Below, piece after piece: positions 9,435 to 19,590 of a stretch of 64,000 bases of DNA (positions are counted from its first letter, which is position 1; every line of letters begins with the position of its first letter). Source of the DNA: Diabrotica undecimpunctata. Its lineage: Eukaryota > Arthropoda > Insecta > Coleoptera > Chrysomelidae. The stretch spans positions 18,483,235 to 18,547,234 of the forward strand of contig NC_092813.1 of NCBI RefSeq assembly GCF_040954645.1, in the 5' to 3' direction. The position numbers were made by a program, and so were the translations under genes. The notes beneath the pieces were generated by a model that saw nothing but the letters and a program-made list of their open reading frames with translations, did no database searches and was not told the DNA's origin.

Positions 9435-10555
9435 GATAATGATAATCTAATGGCAGTATTTGAAGGAATTAAGAAAAACAAGGAAGTATTCATCCTGGTA
9501 GATTTAAATGCTACAGCAGGAAGAAGAGACAACATTCAGATTATTAGGAAGTAGGGAGAAGCTATTTTAAATTAAAACGATGTGCGACCTTTTAGCTTAT
9601 GTGAGAGCTTATCGGACAAATCATAAATGTGACAAATGGATTCTACGCTTATAAAGACATATAGAAATATACATGGACACAGACAACAAGAGGGCTAAGG
9701 TTAATTGTTGAATATGTCATCATACGTCAACACTCAAATCTACAAATTATGGATGTACGGGTGTATCGGGGAGCGGAGTGCGGATGGGATGACTTAACTA
9801 TGGCAAATGTGTTAGTTAAATACCGGGAAAATAACAGCGACCATCAATATAAAAAACAGTATCCAGAAATATGAGTATAAACAAATATAACAAGAGGCTA
9901 TAGGAAACTGTGTGACATCAAGATCCGGAGTGGTGGTCACAAGAAATAAGAGAGTTTGTAGATACTAAAGAGAAAGCCTATCGAATCTGGCTCCAAACAC
10001 AAAATCTAGAAGACTGGAGAACATACACTTACTGTAATAGGAAAGTTATGAACACTGTGACCAACAGAAAAAACGAAACGTGGAACAAAAAATGTGAAGA
10101 AATAAACAGATATACGGATGTAACTGGAGTATTTAAAGCTTGGAAGTTTATAATAAACTTCAGAAAAGATCACAAAGGAACAGAGAGATTAAACCCCGTA
10201 GGTAGGTTAGAGTGAGAAGAATATTACAAATCCCTATTTACGGACGCAAGATGATATTGTGAAATAAATTATACAAACATTAGAACAGATCCAATAGAAG
10301 AAGAAAAAGTAAAACTAAGCAACGTGGACGATATAAGACGAACCTTAAAGGAAATGAAATACGGGAAAGTTACAGAGCCTGTAAAGATACCCATTAAATT
10401 GATAAAACTCGGACAGTCAATACCAACAGAATTGTTAGCAGAGATCTTTGATAAATATCTAATCAAACAATAAAATATTTCAGAAGATTAAAACCTGGCG
10501 TATATAAGCTCTATACACAAAAAAGAGATAAAAATAAATGTAAAAATTACAGAGA
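9435..10555 (+). pseudogene. RTE/craniofacial-type LINE, endonuclease to start of RT
   Basis: A heavily broken ORF2: endonuclease traces (AVFEGIKKNKEVFILVDLNA, TAGRRDN near 9475; YVIIRQHSNLQIMDVRVYRG near 9720), the linker WWSQEIREFVDTKEKAYRIW (~9935) and the start of the RT (SSIHKKEIKI near 10505). It is cut off at about 10555, where a second, differently phased LINE begins back in the endonuclease. Similar in layout to the copy at 25140-28068. Confidence 0.7.
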
Positions 10556-12400
10556 TTGTTGGCTCATATTATCATAACTGTACATTTGAAAACTCCAGGG
10601 GGCACAAATCTATGATTAATTGTATAGTCACTAATAGAAAAATCCACCCAAAGCAGATTCTAGATATCCGAACTTTAAACTCAGCAGACGCAGGGAGTGA
10701 ACACAAACTAGAACTAGCAAAAATAAGAATTAAAATAACACCAAAACATTTTCTACAGGAAATTCCCCGAAAAAAAACTCAATATAGAATCACTGTGGAA
10801 CAAGTGCAAGAAAAATGTACCAAAGGAAGCTAGCACAGAAGATACAGCTGAAACAAATAGAACCCATCGAAGATATAAACGCAAGCTGGAACATACCAGC
10901 AAACGAATGGGAAAGATACCTGACGGAATTGTTTAAAGGAAAGAAAAATAATAATTAAACACCATAATGTACCTGAATTAAAAAGATACGAAATAGAAAT
11001 CGGTTTTCAGGAAATAGAGATAGCCATAAATTCACTCAAAAATAGCACCATCAAAAGTCACCATGACCAGACGGAATAACCAAAGAGCTTCTAAAACACG
11101 GAGGAGAAAGTATAACCCTAGAGATGACAAAACTTAAACAAAAACTAATATTGCACTGCAAGATAACAGACGCATGGAGAAACATCATAATGATACCAAT
11201 GTTCAAGAAAGGAGATAAAGAATTATAGAGGTATAAATCTACTGAACACCGCACTTAAGCTTACCACAAAAGTCCTAACCAACAAAATCAATAAACTAAC
11301 AACTTTATCAAATAAACAATAAGTATTCAGATCCGAACGATCCTGCGTAGCCGCCGTATTTGTACTATAACTGATAAAGGCGATTGCATCCCAGTAGAAG
11401 ACGTCTTACACCTATTGTATAAAAGAAACATACCAATCAATATTATACAAGCCATCGAAAACATCTACTTCCATAATCGAATACGGGCAAAGATAAATAG
11501 AAAACTAACACAGTGGATACCAGAACAAAGCGGAGTCAGACAGGGTTACTCGTTAAGCCCACTTCTCTTTTAATATAACAATGAACGAAATAATACACGC
11601 AGTACGTAAAGGGCATGGTAACAGAATGGGGAAGAAAGAAATCCAAGTATTATGTTATGCAGACGACGTCGCAATAATCACCGAGACAGAAAACGAGCTC
11701 CAAAGATTAACACACATCTTCAATACAACAGACAAGAAATACAATATGATAATATCAACATCTAAATACCCACTACGATGTAAAATCGAAATTGATGGGA
11801 AAATAATAAAGCAGGAAGCAAGGTTTAGATATCTGGGAATAGATATAAGTAGTTAAGGAGATGTTGAAGGAGAACTACCACAACAAAGCTTAAAAGCAAG
11901 TAAAGCTACGGGATCTATAAAATACATAAAATCTCTATAAAAAAATACAATAAAAACAAGAATCTATAAAGCTGCAATTAGATCTATATTAACATACGCG
12001 GCGGAGACAAGACCTGAAACATCTAAAACGAGACGACTACTAGAAACAACAGAGATGAAAATACTTCTACACAGAAGCGAAAACATTAAAAGCATGAAAT
12101 ATAGAAGACATAAATGGGTGATGGGTGACAAAACGGAAATAGGAGTGGAACGACTACATTAGTAGAATGACAGAGGATAGGATAGTACAACTAGCACAAG
12201 ATAAGTCACCATATGGATGAAGAAGTATTAACAGACCAAGAAAAAGATGGTGCGATAATTTAAACAATTTAGGAGGCTAATATTGAAGAAGAAACAGGCT
12301 TTAAAGCATACATACAAGAGGGAAGGCTCATCGGGAAGCATCGTTGGATACATAGGAAATACAACGCCAGTATGGAAGCTTCATACAAGCTTCAAAAAAA
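10556..12400 (+). pseudogene. Second RTE/craniofacial-type LINE, endonuclease end to C-terminus
   Basis: It starts with ENSRGHKSMINCIVTNRKIH and DIRTLNSADAGSEHKLEL (endonuclease C-terminus, 10590-10740), then LTELFKG, ITKELLKHGGESITLEM and MIPMFKKGDKE (RT start, ~11200), QSGVRQGYSLSP (~11530), the catalytic box QVLCYADDVAIITETENELQ (11645-11704), RYLGIDIS (~11830), TYAAETRPETSKTRRLLETT (~11990) and RPRKRWCDNLNN (~12235). Several stops and deletions lie between, but both RT aspartates are kept. The 5' end is missing. Confidence 0.75.
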
Positions 12401-13204
12401 ATTGCTTTTTATAGTTAAGTTTGAATTATTCTTAAAAACAATATTTATTGTAAAACGTTAGTAAAAATATTAATCGAATTATATCCCCCAGCCAGTATCT
12501 TATTTATTCCAACTTAAATATTTTAATTACATAAAGTAGTCTACTCACTGATTTATTTCCTAAATTTCGAACTCGGCAACTAAGATACGCTGATTTCCCA
12601 AAAAGAATAGTGCCGTTACTGGGAGTCGTCGCATCGAAGTAGGGATCGAAAAGATATTAGAAGATGCCATGCCGGAACTTACAAATGGCGAACCTAAAAA
12701 AAAAGCAAATTAAATATCTTACTAATTTTGAATGAATGCTGTTGATTGAATTATTATATTTTATTTTTTCAGCTTGAACTAGATATAAAACGCTTGTAAA
12801 TATAAGATGTAGACATTTAATAGACGATAAATGGATTTAACTATGATTATGAGTATTTTGAGATCATTTCTTAATTTTCAGCGTCAATGTATCTTTCAAA
12901 ATAAAGGATTTCAATGTGTGTCCAAATATTTATTATTGTTTGATAAATACGCGCAAAAGAATAACAAGAAGAATTCAGAAAATGATTAAATAAATTAGAG
13001 AAAAAAATAGAAGTAATAAGCCCAACTAACCAACAACTTATAAAAGTAAAAGAAGTTATAGAAAAGAAACTAAAACATATAAAACACAGCAACACAGACT
13101 TACAGAAAAATAAAAAAAATATCGGGCAAATAATGCAGATGGAGGTATCCTAACAAAATAAATAAAAAAAAAATAGAAGAAATAAGCACAACAATCCTAA
13201 TACA
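12401..13204. other. AT-rich spacer without a recognisable gene
   Basis: Mostly AT-rich DNA. Around 12950-13200 the plus strand has Lys-rich broken text (KKIEVISPTNQQL, KEVIEKKLKHIKHSNTDLQK) that could be a LINE ORF1 relic, but no motif supports it. The unit aaaaaatagaagaaataag appears near 13170 and, diverged, near 12999. Confidence 0.4.
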
Positions 13205-13330
13205 GATCGAGGTGGCCTAACAGTTGGTTCCCCTCTGCCTATCTACGTCGTAGGAAAGTTATCTTTTAGATGATTGTAAATAAGAGCAGTGTTATGAACT
13301 GGAGTACCATCGTGTAAAACCAAATTCGGT
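13205..13330 (-). pseudogene. mariner/IS630-like transposase fragment
   Basis: On the minus strand: VLHDGTPVHNTALIYNHLKD then NFPTT, a stop, IGRGEP and PPRS. This matches the second-aspartate region of mariner-type transposases (xxxDGxPxHxxxxVxxxLxxxFPxxWIGRxGPxxWPPRSPDL). Only ~40 codons remain and a TAG replaces the Trp before IGR. Confidence 0.5.
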
Positions 13331-13605
13331 ACTAGTGTAATAAGCCGGAACCATGTCTACGAAGATCATACGAGATATATCAATGAATTCTGCTTCACTT
13401 ACTAATGATTGCGCAATAATTTTTATTCGGTGCAAAACGTTCTTTTTTATGTAATTTCCATGAGAAATATTCCCGATTTTTAAAAGCCACCGCCATTATT
13501 TACCATGAAACAACATGAAATGACACATGACAGGAATGACAACTGTTTCTTATGGTCAAGAAGGGTAATTTTAACCAGTGTTGCCATAGTTATTCAAAAT
13601 TATGT

Positions 13606-13840
13606 TTTCTAATGAAAAATAAAAATTTATATAAAACAAAGTTTATAACATTTTATTTATTTATATTACTGCTTTTTTTTTACCAGTGTTAGGTTGGATT
13701 TGGTTACGTTGGTTTAGTTTTAATTTCATGTTTTCTTATGAAATATAAAAATTGTTATTTTTAATTATATTATAACATTTTATTCTTATTACTGCTTTTT
13801 TTTACCAGTGTTAGGTTAGATTTGGTTTATTGGTTTACAT
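13606..13840. repeat. Tandem duplication (~120 bp) ending in gttaggtt
   Basis: Two adjacent copies share atgttttct-atgaaa-ataaaaatt, ataacattttatt, tattactgcttttttttacc and agtgttaggttggatttggt (about 13606-13715 and 13727-13830). The end piece recurs inverted near 19845-19905, so it belongs to a dispersed repeat. Confidence 0.7.
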
Positions 13841-13923
13841 TTTTAATAATAAAATAAGACGATGGTTAACGGGTACTCTTTTTGCACGTGTTTATTAAGA
13901 TTGCATCCACCTGTTTTAATTAA

Positions 13924-13984
13924 CACGTTCGCGGACAAAGCGGCATATGCCGCTCTACTTTCTGGGACAAAGCGCGATATCCCG
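13924..13984 (+). repeat. piggyBac 1 left end: TIR and subterminal palindromes
   Basis: The 14-bp TIR (13924-13937) is followed by the perfect 16-nt palindrome agcggcatatgccgct (13939-13954) and the related agcgcgatatcccg (~13971). The right end carries agcggcatgtaccgct (17606-17621) and gcggtatttaccgc (17661-17674). Repeated GCGG-x6-CCGC blocks at both ends are candidate transposase-binding sites. Confidence 0.65.
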
Positions 13985-14285
13985 TCTAATGTTGAGAACG
14001 GCCAAAACGCAAAGCGGCTTACCAAGCACATTTTTGTACATGAAATACTATTCAAACACCTTAGGTGTCCCAGCAAATAACATAAAATATTGTGAACTAT
14101 CCGTGTCGGTCAGTTTAGCTTTGAAATATTAGACGTGTGTTAGGCGGCGAGCACGTGGTACTATATCACTTCATTTTTGTTGTTTTTGTTGGTGTTTTGT
14201 TTATTTTGACTAGATTTGTTGAGGCAGTAATAAAATGTTGAGGTTATATTTTCGGTAAATATACTATTTTTTGTTTTTACAGAAA

Positions 14286-14594
14286 ATGGATTCTAGAGAA
14301 GAAGCAAGGCTTCTTGGACTTATGGATGAAGTGAGCACAGATGAATTTGAAAGTTCTGAATCAGAACCTTATAGCTCTGATGATGATTTACAAGATCCAT
14401 CATATCAATCCAGTAGTGGTGAAGATTCGTTGGCAAACGAGAATCTGTTTTCAAACGAAAATTACGAAGACAGAGTTGAGCCAGAAAATGACGAAACAGG
14501 TAATGATATACAAAATTTGCTAGAGATGGGCGATATTGGAACTGATAACGAGTGGGATGATATTGTCGCAGATATTCCAAATATTTTTGTTTGA
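14286..14594 (+). pseudogene. piggyBac transposase, acidic N-terminus
   Basis: ATG at 14286 (just after a tttttacag tract) opens a 102-codon, strongly acidic reading: MDSREEARLLGLMDEVSTDE, then SESEPYSSDDDL, and NEWDDIVADIPN, ending in TGA at 14592. Acidic Ser/Asp/Glu-rich N-termini ahead of the catalytic region are standard in piggyBac transposases. The next ORF takes over in a different frame and shares the last ~55 bp, so a single-base shift near 14585-14595 separates the N-terminus from the rest. An in-frame ATG at 14271 would add five residues. Confidence 0.8.
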
Positions 14595-16092
14595 CAATTC
14601 CCAAAGTGGCCTTCATCTTAATTTTGACACAGATACTCCTAAAGCTACAGACTATTTTTTTAAATTTTGGGATCAAGAAATTATGCAGCTAATTCTTGAT
14701 TCAATGAACAAATACATTGAAATATTGATTAATGTAAATAGGCCCAAGCAAAAATACAGCAGACAAGCATACATTAGGCCATTTACTATGGAGGAACTTC
14801 AATCATTTTTAGCTATGTGCATATTACAGGGTCAAATAAAATACCCCTCTGTAAGGAAGTTGTTTTCAATGAATCCACTTTATTATGCACCAGTTTTTCA
14901 TTACACCCAATCTGGTAGAAGATTTGAAGAAATGCTGCATTGTTTTAGCTGTTCTTGTAAAGAGGAAACAACAGGAACTAATTCACTGAAAAAAGTCAAT
15001 CCTCTGCTCGATAAACTATTACTCAATTTTCAAAAAGCTGATTACCCTGCAGAAGAAATGTCACTAGATGAATCATTGCTTCTCGTTCGTGGTCGTCTGA
15101 GTTTTCGGGTGTATATCAAAGGAAAAAAAGCGAAATATGGCATTAAGTTCTACGAGCTATCTACAGCAGACGGATACGTATTGAATATAAAAATTTATAA
15201 AGGAAAATCCGAAGATGTAGAAGGATTATCTAAAATTGAGTCGTTAGTACTGCAACTTATGGAACCTTATTTGGATAAAGGCCATCATTTATTCCTTGAT
15301 AACTTCTACAACTGCATTTTGCTGTCAAAATCCCTTTTGGAAAGAAAAACTCATTCTACAGGAACTCTTAGACGAAACAGAAAAGGAAATCCAAAAGCTC
15401 TTCTAAACACCAATCTAAAGAAAGGAGAACACAAATGGCGAAGAGACGGTAGCATCTATATTTCAAAGTGGAAGGATAAAAGGGAAGTACTCTGCATAAC
15501 AACCAAATATCACCCAAAACTTATAAATGTACAGAACAGGTTTGGAAAGACAGTAATAAAACCTGAAGAAGTTGCCAGGTACAATGAGTACATGTCAGGA
15601 ATAGCTAGGAGAAATTACTCTTCACTACCCTATTTCCCATATGTTACTGAAAAGCTTATTAAATTGTACAAACAGAACAATATCCCGGTTAAGATTGCTA
15701 TCAATAATGCTAAGACTGTCAGGAACTTGTTTTCTAAAATTAAAACACCTCTTTCCTTTTTGGAACAAGTGAATGTAGTCTATCACATACCCTGTTCTGA
15801 ATGTGATGCATGTTATATTGGTCAGACTGGCCGTTCCCTTAAAGGACGCCTTACTTCACATCGTAGTGACATTAAACTTTCTAAACATACTTGTGCCCTT
15901 GCAGAACATGCAATCAACACCAAACATACTGTTAATTTTGATGATGTTAGAATTCTCTGTAGAGAACGTAACCTTAATAAGAGACAATTTATGGAGATGT
16001 GTCATATTTTGAAACAACCTAATGCATTAAATAAGAGAACTGATATCAGCAACTTAAGCCAAATTTACCATGCACTAATACTACAAAATTGA
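14536..16092 (+). CDS. Fused ORF: piggyBac transposase core + Penelope GIY-YIG endonuclease
   Basis: A 518-codon uninterrupted ORF. Residues ~18-355 are piggyBac transposase: YFFKFWDQEIMQLI, RPFTMEELQSFLAMCILQG, the first catalytic Asp in MSLDESLLLVRGRL (~residue 178), the second in HHLFLDNFYN (~255) and VARYNEYMSG (~355). At 15600 the text changes to a Penelope-like element tail: LPYFPYVTEKLIKLYKQNN, then a GIY-YIG nuclease (VVYHIPCSECDACYIGQTGR, GRLTSHRSD, EHAINTKHTVNFDDVRIL, NKRQFMEMCHI) up to TGA at 16090. The junction falls exactly where the piggyBac third catalytic Asp (normally G-x-D-x-x-D after MSG) should follow, so transposition activity is lost. The remaining C-terminus resumes at ~17045. 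The nominal Met at 14536 lies in a frame overlapping the acidic exon and is probably not used. Whether the fusion is expressed is unknown; it may simply be an in-frame accident. Confidence 0.85.
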   Translation: MELITSGMILSQIFQIFLFDNSQSGLHLNFDTDTPKATDYFFKFWDQEIMQLILDSMNKYIEILINVNRPKQKYSRQAYIRPFTMEELQSFLAMCILQGQIKYPSVRKLFSMNPLYYAPVFHYTQSGRRFEEMLHCFSCSCKEETTGTNSLKKVNPLLDKLLLNFQKADYPAEEMSLDESLLLVRGRLSFRVYIKGKKAKYGIKFYELSTADGYVLNIKIYKGKSEDVEGLSKIESLVLQLMEPYLDKGHHLFLDNFYNCILLSKSLLERKTHSTGTLRRNRKGNPKALLNTNLKKGEHKWRRDGSIYISKWKDKREVLCITTKYHPKLINVQNRFGKTVIKPEEVARYNEYMSGIARRNYSSLPYFPYVTEKLIKLYKQNNIPVKIAINNAKTVRNLFSKIKTPLSFLEQVNVVYHIPCSECDACYIGQTGRSLKGRLTSHRSDIKLSKHTCALAEHAINTKHTVNFDDVRILCRERNLNKRQFMEMCHILKQPNALNKRTDISNLSQIYHALILQN

Positions 16093-16655
16093 TTCTTCCG
16101 TATTCTACTTTTAATTATTGTTTTCTTCTTCAACTTCTTTTATTATATCATAACATTTATGTTGACATCTATAAAACTTTTCCTTCAATCTCACCAGCTG
16201 ATTGTCATTTCTGACAGTCGAGCTTTCAAATACTTCATTTTCATGATATATGATCATAACAGTCAAGAACCCTAGCCGTGCCGTTGTTTATATAACAATT
16301 CAAAATTGACAATTATATTTTTTGATAGATTTAATCAATCAATGTTTTCAAAAATGAAATTTAAAACAAATTAGTTAAATTGGGAATCTTCCAGCGTTCT
16401 GTGTTTCTATATTTTTTGCTGTTATATTTATTATATTAATTTTTTGATGTTTCTTTGCAATAACAACATTGTAATGCTACAGATCTTTTAAAGGTAAGAT
16501 CATTTACTTAATTGTTTTTTCATATTAGATGTATCGCTAATAACACTCTTTTAGATGAACTGATGATGCTTATTGAACAATAGGCGAAACGTCTTCAATA
16601 AATAGATAAAGTAGCACAACTCTTGTCTTTTTTATCTCCAGACCGATAACATCCC
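15601..16655 (+). mobile_element. Penelope-like element, 3' part
   Basis: A 5'-truncated Penelope-like retroelement inserted in piggyBac 1: end of the RT-EN linker, the GIY-YIG endonuclease domain (to 16092), a ~460-bp AT-rich 3' region and a hammerhead-like motif (16556-16597), ending near the (TA)n tract. Penelope elements characteristically pair an RT with a GIY-YIG nuclease and carry hammerhead ribozymes in their terminal repeats. The segment 16774-17040, which precedes the return of piggyBac sequence, is unassigned and could be more of the same insertion. No target duplication identified. Confidence 0.75.
16556..16597 (+). ncRNA. Hammerhead ribozyme-like motif of the Penelope element
   Basis: Conserved cores are in the right order: CTGATGA (16560-16566), an 8-bp stem II (gcttattg / caataggc, with a G-T pair and a 2-nt loop), then GAAAC (16586-16590) and GTC (16591-16593). 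A 4-bp stem I (tgaa 16556-16559 / ttca 16594-16597) closes it. Stem III is just the self-complementary ACGT, as in the minimal hammerheads described for Penelope elements, which are thought to work as dimers. One extra T sits between CTGATGA and stem II, which may weaken it. Confidence 0.6.
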
Positions 16656-16673
16656 ATTCACTTACGAGTGCAC

Positions 16674-16775
<102 letters not shown>

Positions 16776-17044
16776 ATATATGTATATATATCAATACCTT
16801 ATCCATGGTCCAGTATTGTTTGTCTGCTAAAATAAATGTCTTGGCGGACCCCTAGACGAGAAGCGAGTGTCCTTGTATTTTCCTTCGACGTGTTCTTCTA
16901 TTAATTATTCGTCTATTTCGTTTTAGGGATATCGCTGTGCATTTGTCTGAGAGAAATAATCTGTACTTATCTGTGTATACTTTTTTAAGGAATCTATTAT
17001 AACCTTTCGAGACTGGCTGAATGACGAAAGTCAATGCCACAAAA

Positions 17045-17505
17045 AAAAATTGTGAGTTATTATTCTTCTCCACAGAAAACTATCAGGTGGTACAAAAAAG
17101 TGATGTTTCACTTACTGGATGTAGCTATATGAAATTCCTACTATACAATGAAGAAGCACAAAAATGTAAAACTGACCCTTTTGGAATGCAGAGAAAATTT
17201 GGTAAGAGAATTATTGAACATTCCAGAAGATATGAATGATGGGAGAAAACTAATGCATAAGGGAGTTTTGCACGGTAAAAAACGACCTCGAATGGAAGCG
17301 AATATAGTTTTCAACCCTAACAATGAACAACACTTTCCAGATATAATTCCACACCCTACGGAGACCCCGCAAAACTCATCATGTGAGGTGTAAGTGGTGT
17401 TTACGAAACAAAAAACGCAAGAAAACCAGATACTTGTGTAAAACGTGTGCCGATAAACCAGCACTGCATTGTACCGTGTTTTGAACTGTACCACAAAAAT
17501 TAAAT
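17045..17505 (+). pseudogene. piggyBac transposase, C-terminal part
   Basis: The transposase resumes with IVSYYSSPQKTIRWYKKVMF and HLLDVAI (17053-17130), a TGA, then NSYYTMKKHKNVKLTLLECR and ENLVRELLNIPEDM (~17140-17240). It ends in the Cys-rich tail CKWC-x(n)-TRYLCKTCADKPALHC (17390-17470) and, after one frameshift, VPCFELYHKN and TAA at ~17505. The KTIRWYKKV-FHLLD block and the C2-C2-H-C zinc module are hallmarks of piggyBac C-termini. The part carrying the third catalytic Asp is missing because of the upstream insertion. Confidence 0.8.
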
Positions 17506-18483
17506 TTTTTAATATAAGCGTATCTCGGTATTATGTTTTCGTTATAAGGATATTTCTTTATTATTTTTTACAGAAATAAAGATTTAGTTGCATTTACTAC
17601 TTGAGAGCGGCATGTACCGCTTTATCCAGTTGCACAACTTTTGTGACATATATGGACATAGCGGTATTTACCGCACCTTGTTTTTTTTTATAAAAAACAT
17701 CCTAAACATTCTAAAATATTATGAAATTACTTTTTTATGACAGAAAAATAACAAATTTTAAGATTTTCACAAGTGTGTTTTTTGCGACCCCCTATAAAAA
17801 CTAGGTGTCCGCGAACGTGTTAAGGTAATTTTCATGAAGTTTTTAGATCTTTTAAAGGTTGAAACTGGCAACAATGTCAAAAGTACATAAAATTTAACTT
17901 CTTGCGCATGGCCGCCATATTGTTTGAAATATTAAAAATTTTGATTATTTTAAACAATTTTACCCATTTTTTCATAATTTAACAGTAAAAAACAGTGATA
18001 TTTAATATGTTTTAGTTACGTTTTTTTTATTAAGACATGTATATATACTTTTCTTTGTTTTTATGGAAATTTTTTTTTGATTCATAGTACTTTTTTTGTT
18101 ATCTTTTCTGTATTTTTCATTATTTGGGCACTTTTACTAGTTTAAAGCAAAGAAAACATTAAAATTTGAGGTTTTTTTCACTTTTTCGCTAAGTCCACAA
18201 AAAATTTGGCTTTTTTGAGGCGTTCCGGCTTACTAAATAATTACCCCATTTGTCGAATATTAAGTGTAATCTGGAACTGCAATTATTCATTAAGACGGAA
18301 ACGCCTCAAAAATGCCCAATTTTTTGTGGACTTAGCCTCAAATTTTAATGTTTTCTTTGCTGAAAACTAGTAAAAATGTCAAAATATTCAAAAAATACAG
18401 AAAAAATAAAAAAAAGTATTATGAACCAAAAAAAAATTACATAAAAAGCAAAGAGTATATATATATATATATCATATCACAGA

Positions 18484-18822
<339 letters not shown>

Positions 18823-19050
18823 TAAAACAACGTAACTAAAACATAATAAATATCAGTGATTTTTACTGTTAAATTATGAAAAAATGCTTAATGCCACCAA
18901 CATAAATATTTTCTCTACCGGCAGTTTACTCGCTTCCAAAAAGGTCCCTTTCTTTGCCGATAAGGTATATACACACCTTTTGGGACAAGTTTATTACATA
19001 ATACATTACTTACAGCGTCAATGCAAAAACTCGTTGACACATCGACACAA

Positions 19051-19123
19051 TAGTTTTTCTTTTATTACACTATGTTTAATCAAAAATCTTTTGATTAAAC
19101 ATAGTGTAATAAAAGAAAAACTA
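19051..19123. repeat. Perfect 35-bp hairpin
   Basis: tagtttttcttttattacac...caaaa (19051-19085) is followed after 3 nt by its exact reverse complement (19089-19123). I counted no mismatches. Confidence 0.9.
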
Positions 19124-19132
19124 GTGTAATGT

Positions 19133-19183
19133 AAAAAAAGCTGTAGGTAATGTCACTCTGTGACATTACCTACAGCTTTTTTT
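19133..19183. repeat. Perfect 24-bp hairpin
   Basis: aaaaaaagctgtaggtaatg + tcac (19133-19156) is followed after tct by its exact reverse complement (19160-19183). It lies 9 bp after the previous hairpin. Confidence 0.9.
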
Positions 19184-19205
19184 AGTAACGATGACGAATA
19201 AACAA

Positions 19206-19590
19206 GAAAGCAAGAAGCGGGTTGAAGTTGGATATTTGGACCAACCCAATGCAGCGATAGTTCGTGGAGAATTAAAATGAACCACGAGCTGGATGAACTA
19301 ATGCAGAGCGCAGATATTGTCAGATTTGTAAAATCACAAAGACTAAACTGGCTTGGTCACCTATAAAGAATGCCAGATAATCAAGCTGTAAAAGTAGTCC
19401 AGAGATGGAAGCCCCAAGGAAACAGAACAAGAGGAAGGCCCCGTAAAAGATGGATAGACGACGTAGAGAGGGATCTTAAAACCATGAACATCAGGCAGTG
19501 GCGAAGGAAAGTATCCGACAGGGCAGAATGGAAGAACACTGTTAAGCAAGCCAAGACTCACAAAGGGTTGTAGCGCCATTAGAAGAAGAA
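19206..19590 (+). pseudogene. LINE 3' end (C-terminus plus gaa-repeat tail)
   Basis: An ORF2 C-terminus: MNHELDELMQSADIVRFVKS, QRLNWLGHL, an in-frame TAA (19363), RMPDNQAVKVVQRWKPQGNR, TRGRPRKRWIDDVERDLKTM, then WRRKVSDRAEWKNTVKQAKT and HKGL then TAG at 19571. A (aga)n tail follows. This is the standard ending of insect 'endonuclease-reverse transcriptase' LINEs. 5'-truncated. Confidence 0.8.

Noticed and set aside
14320..14676. 118-codon minus-strand ORF
   Set aside because: Antisense to the piggyBac acidic N-terminus, which has clear family features on the plus strand.
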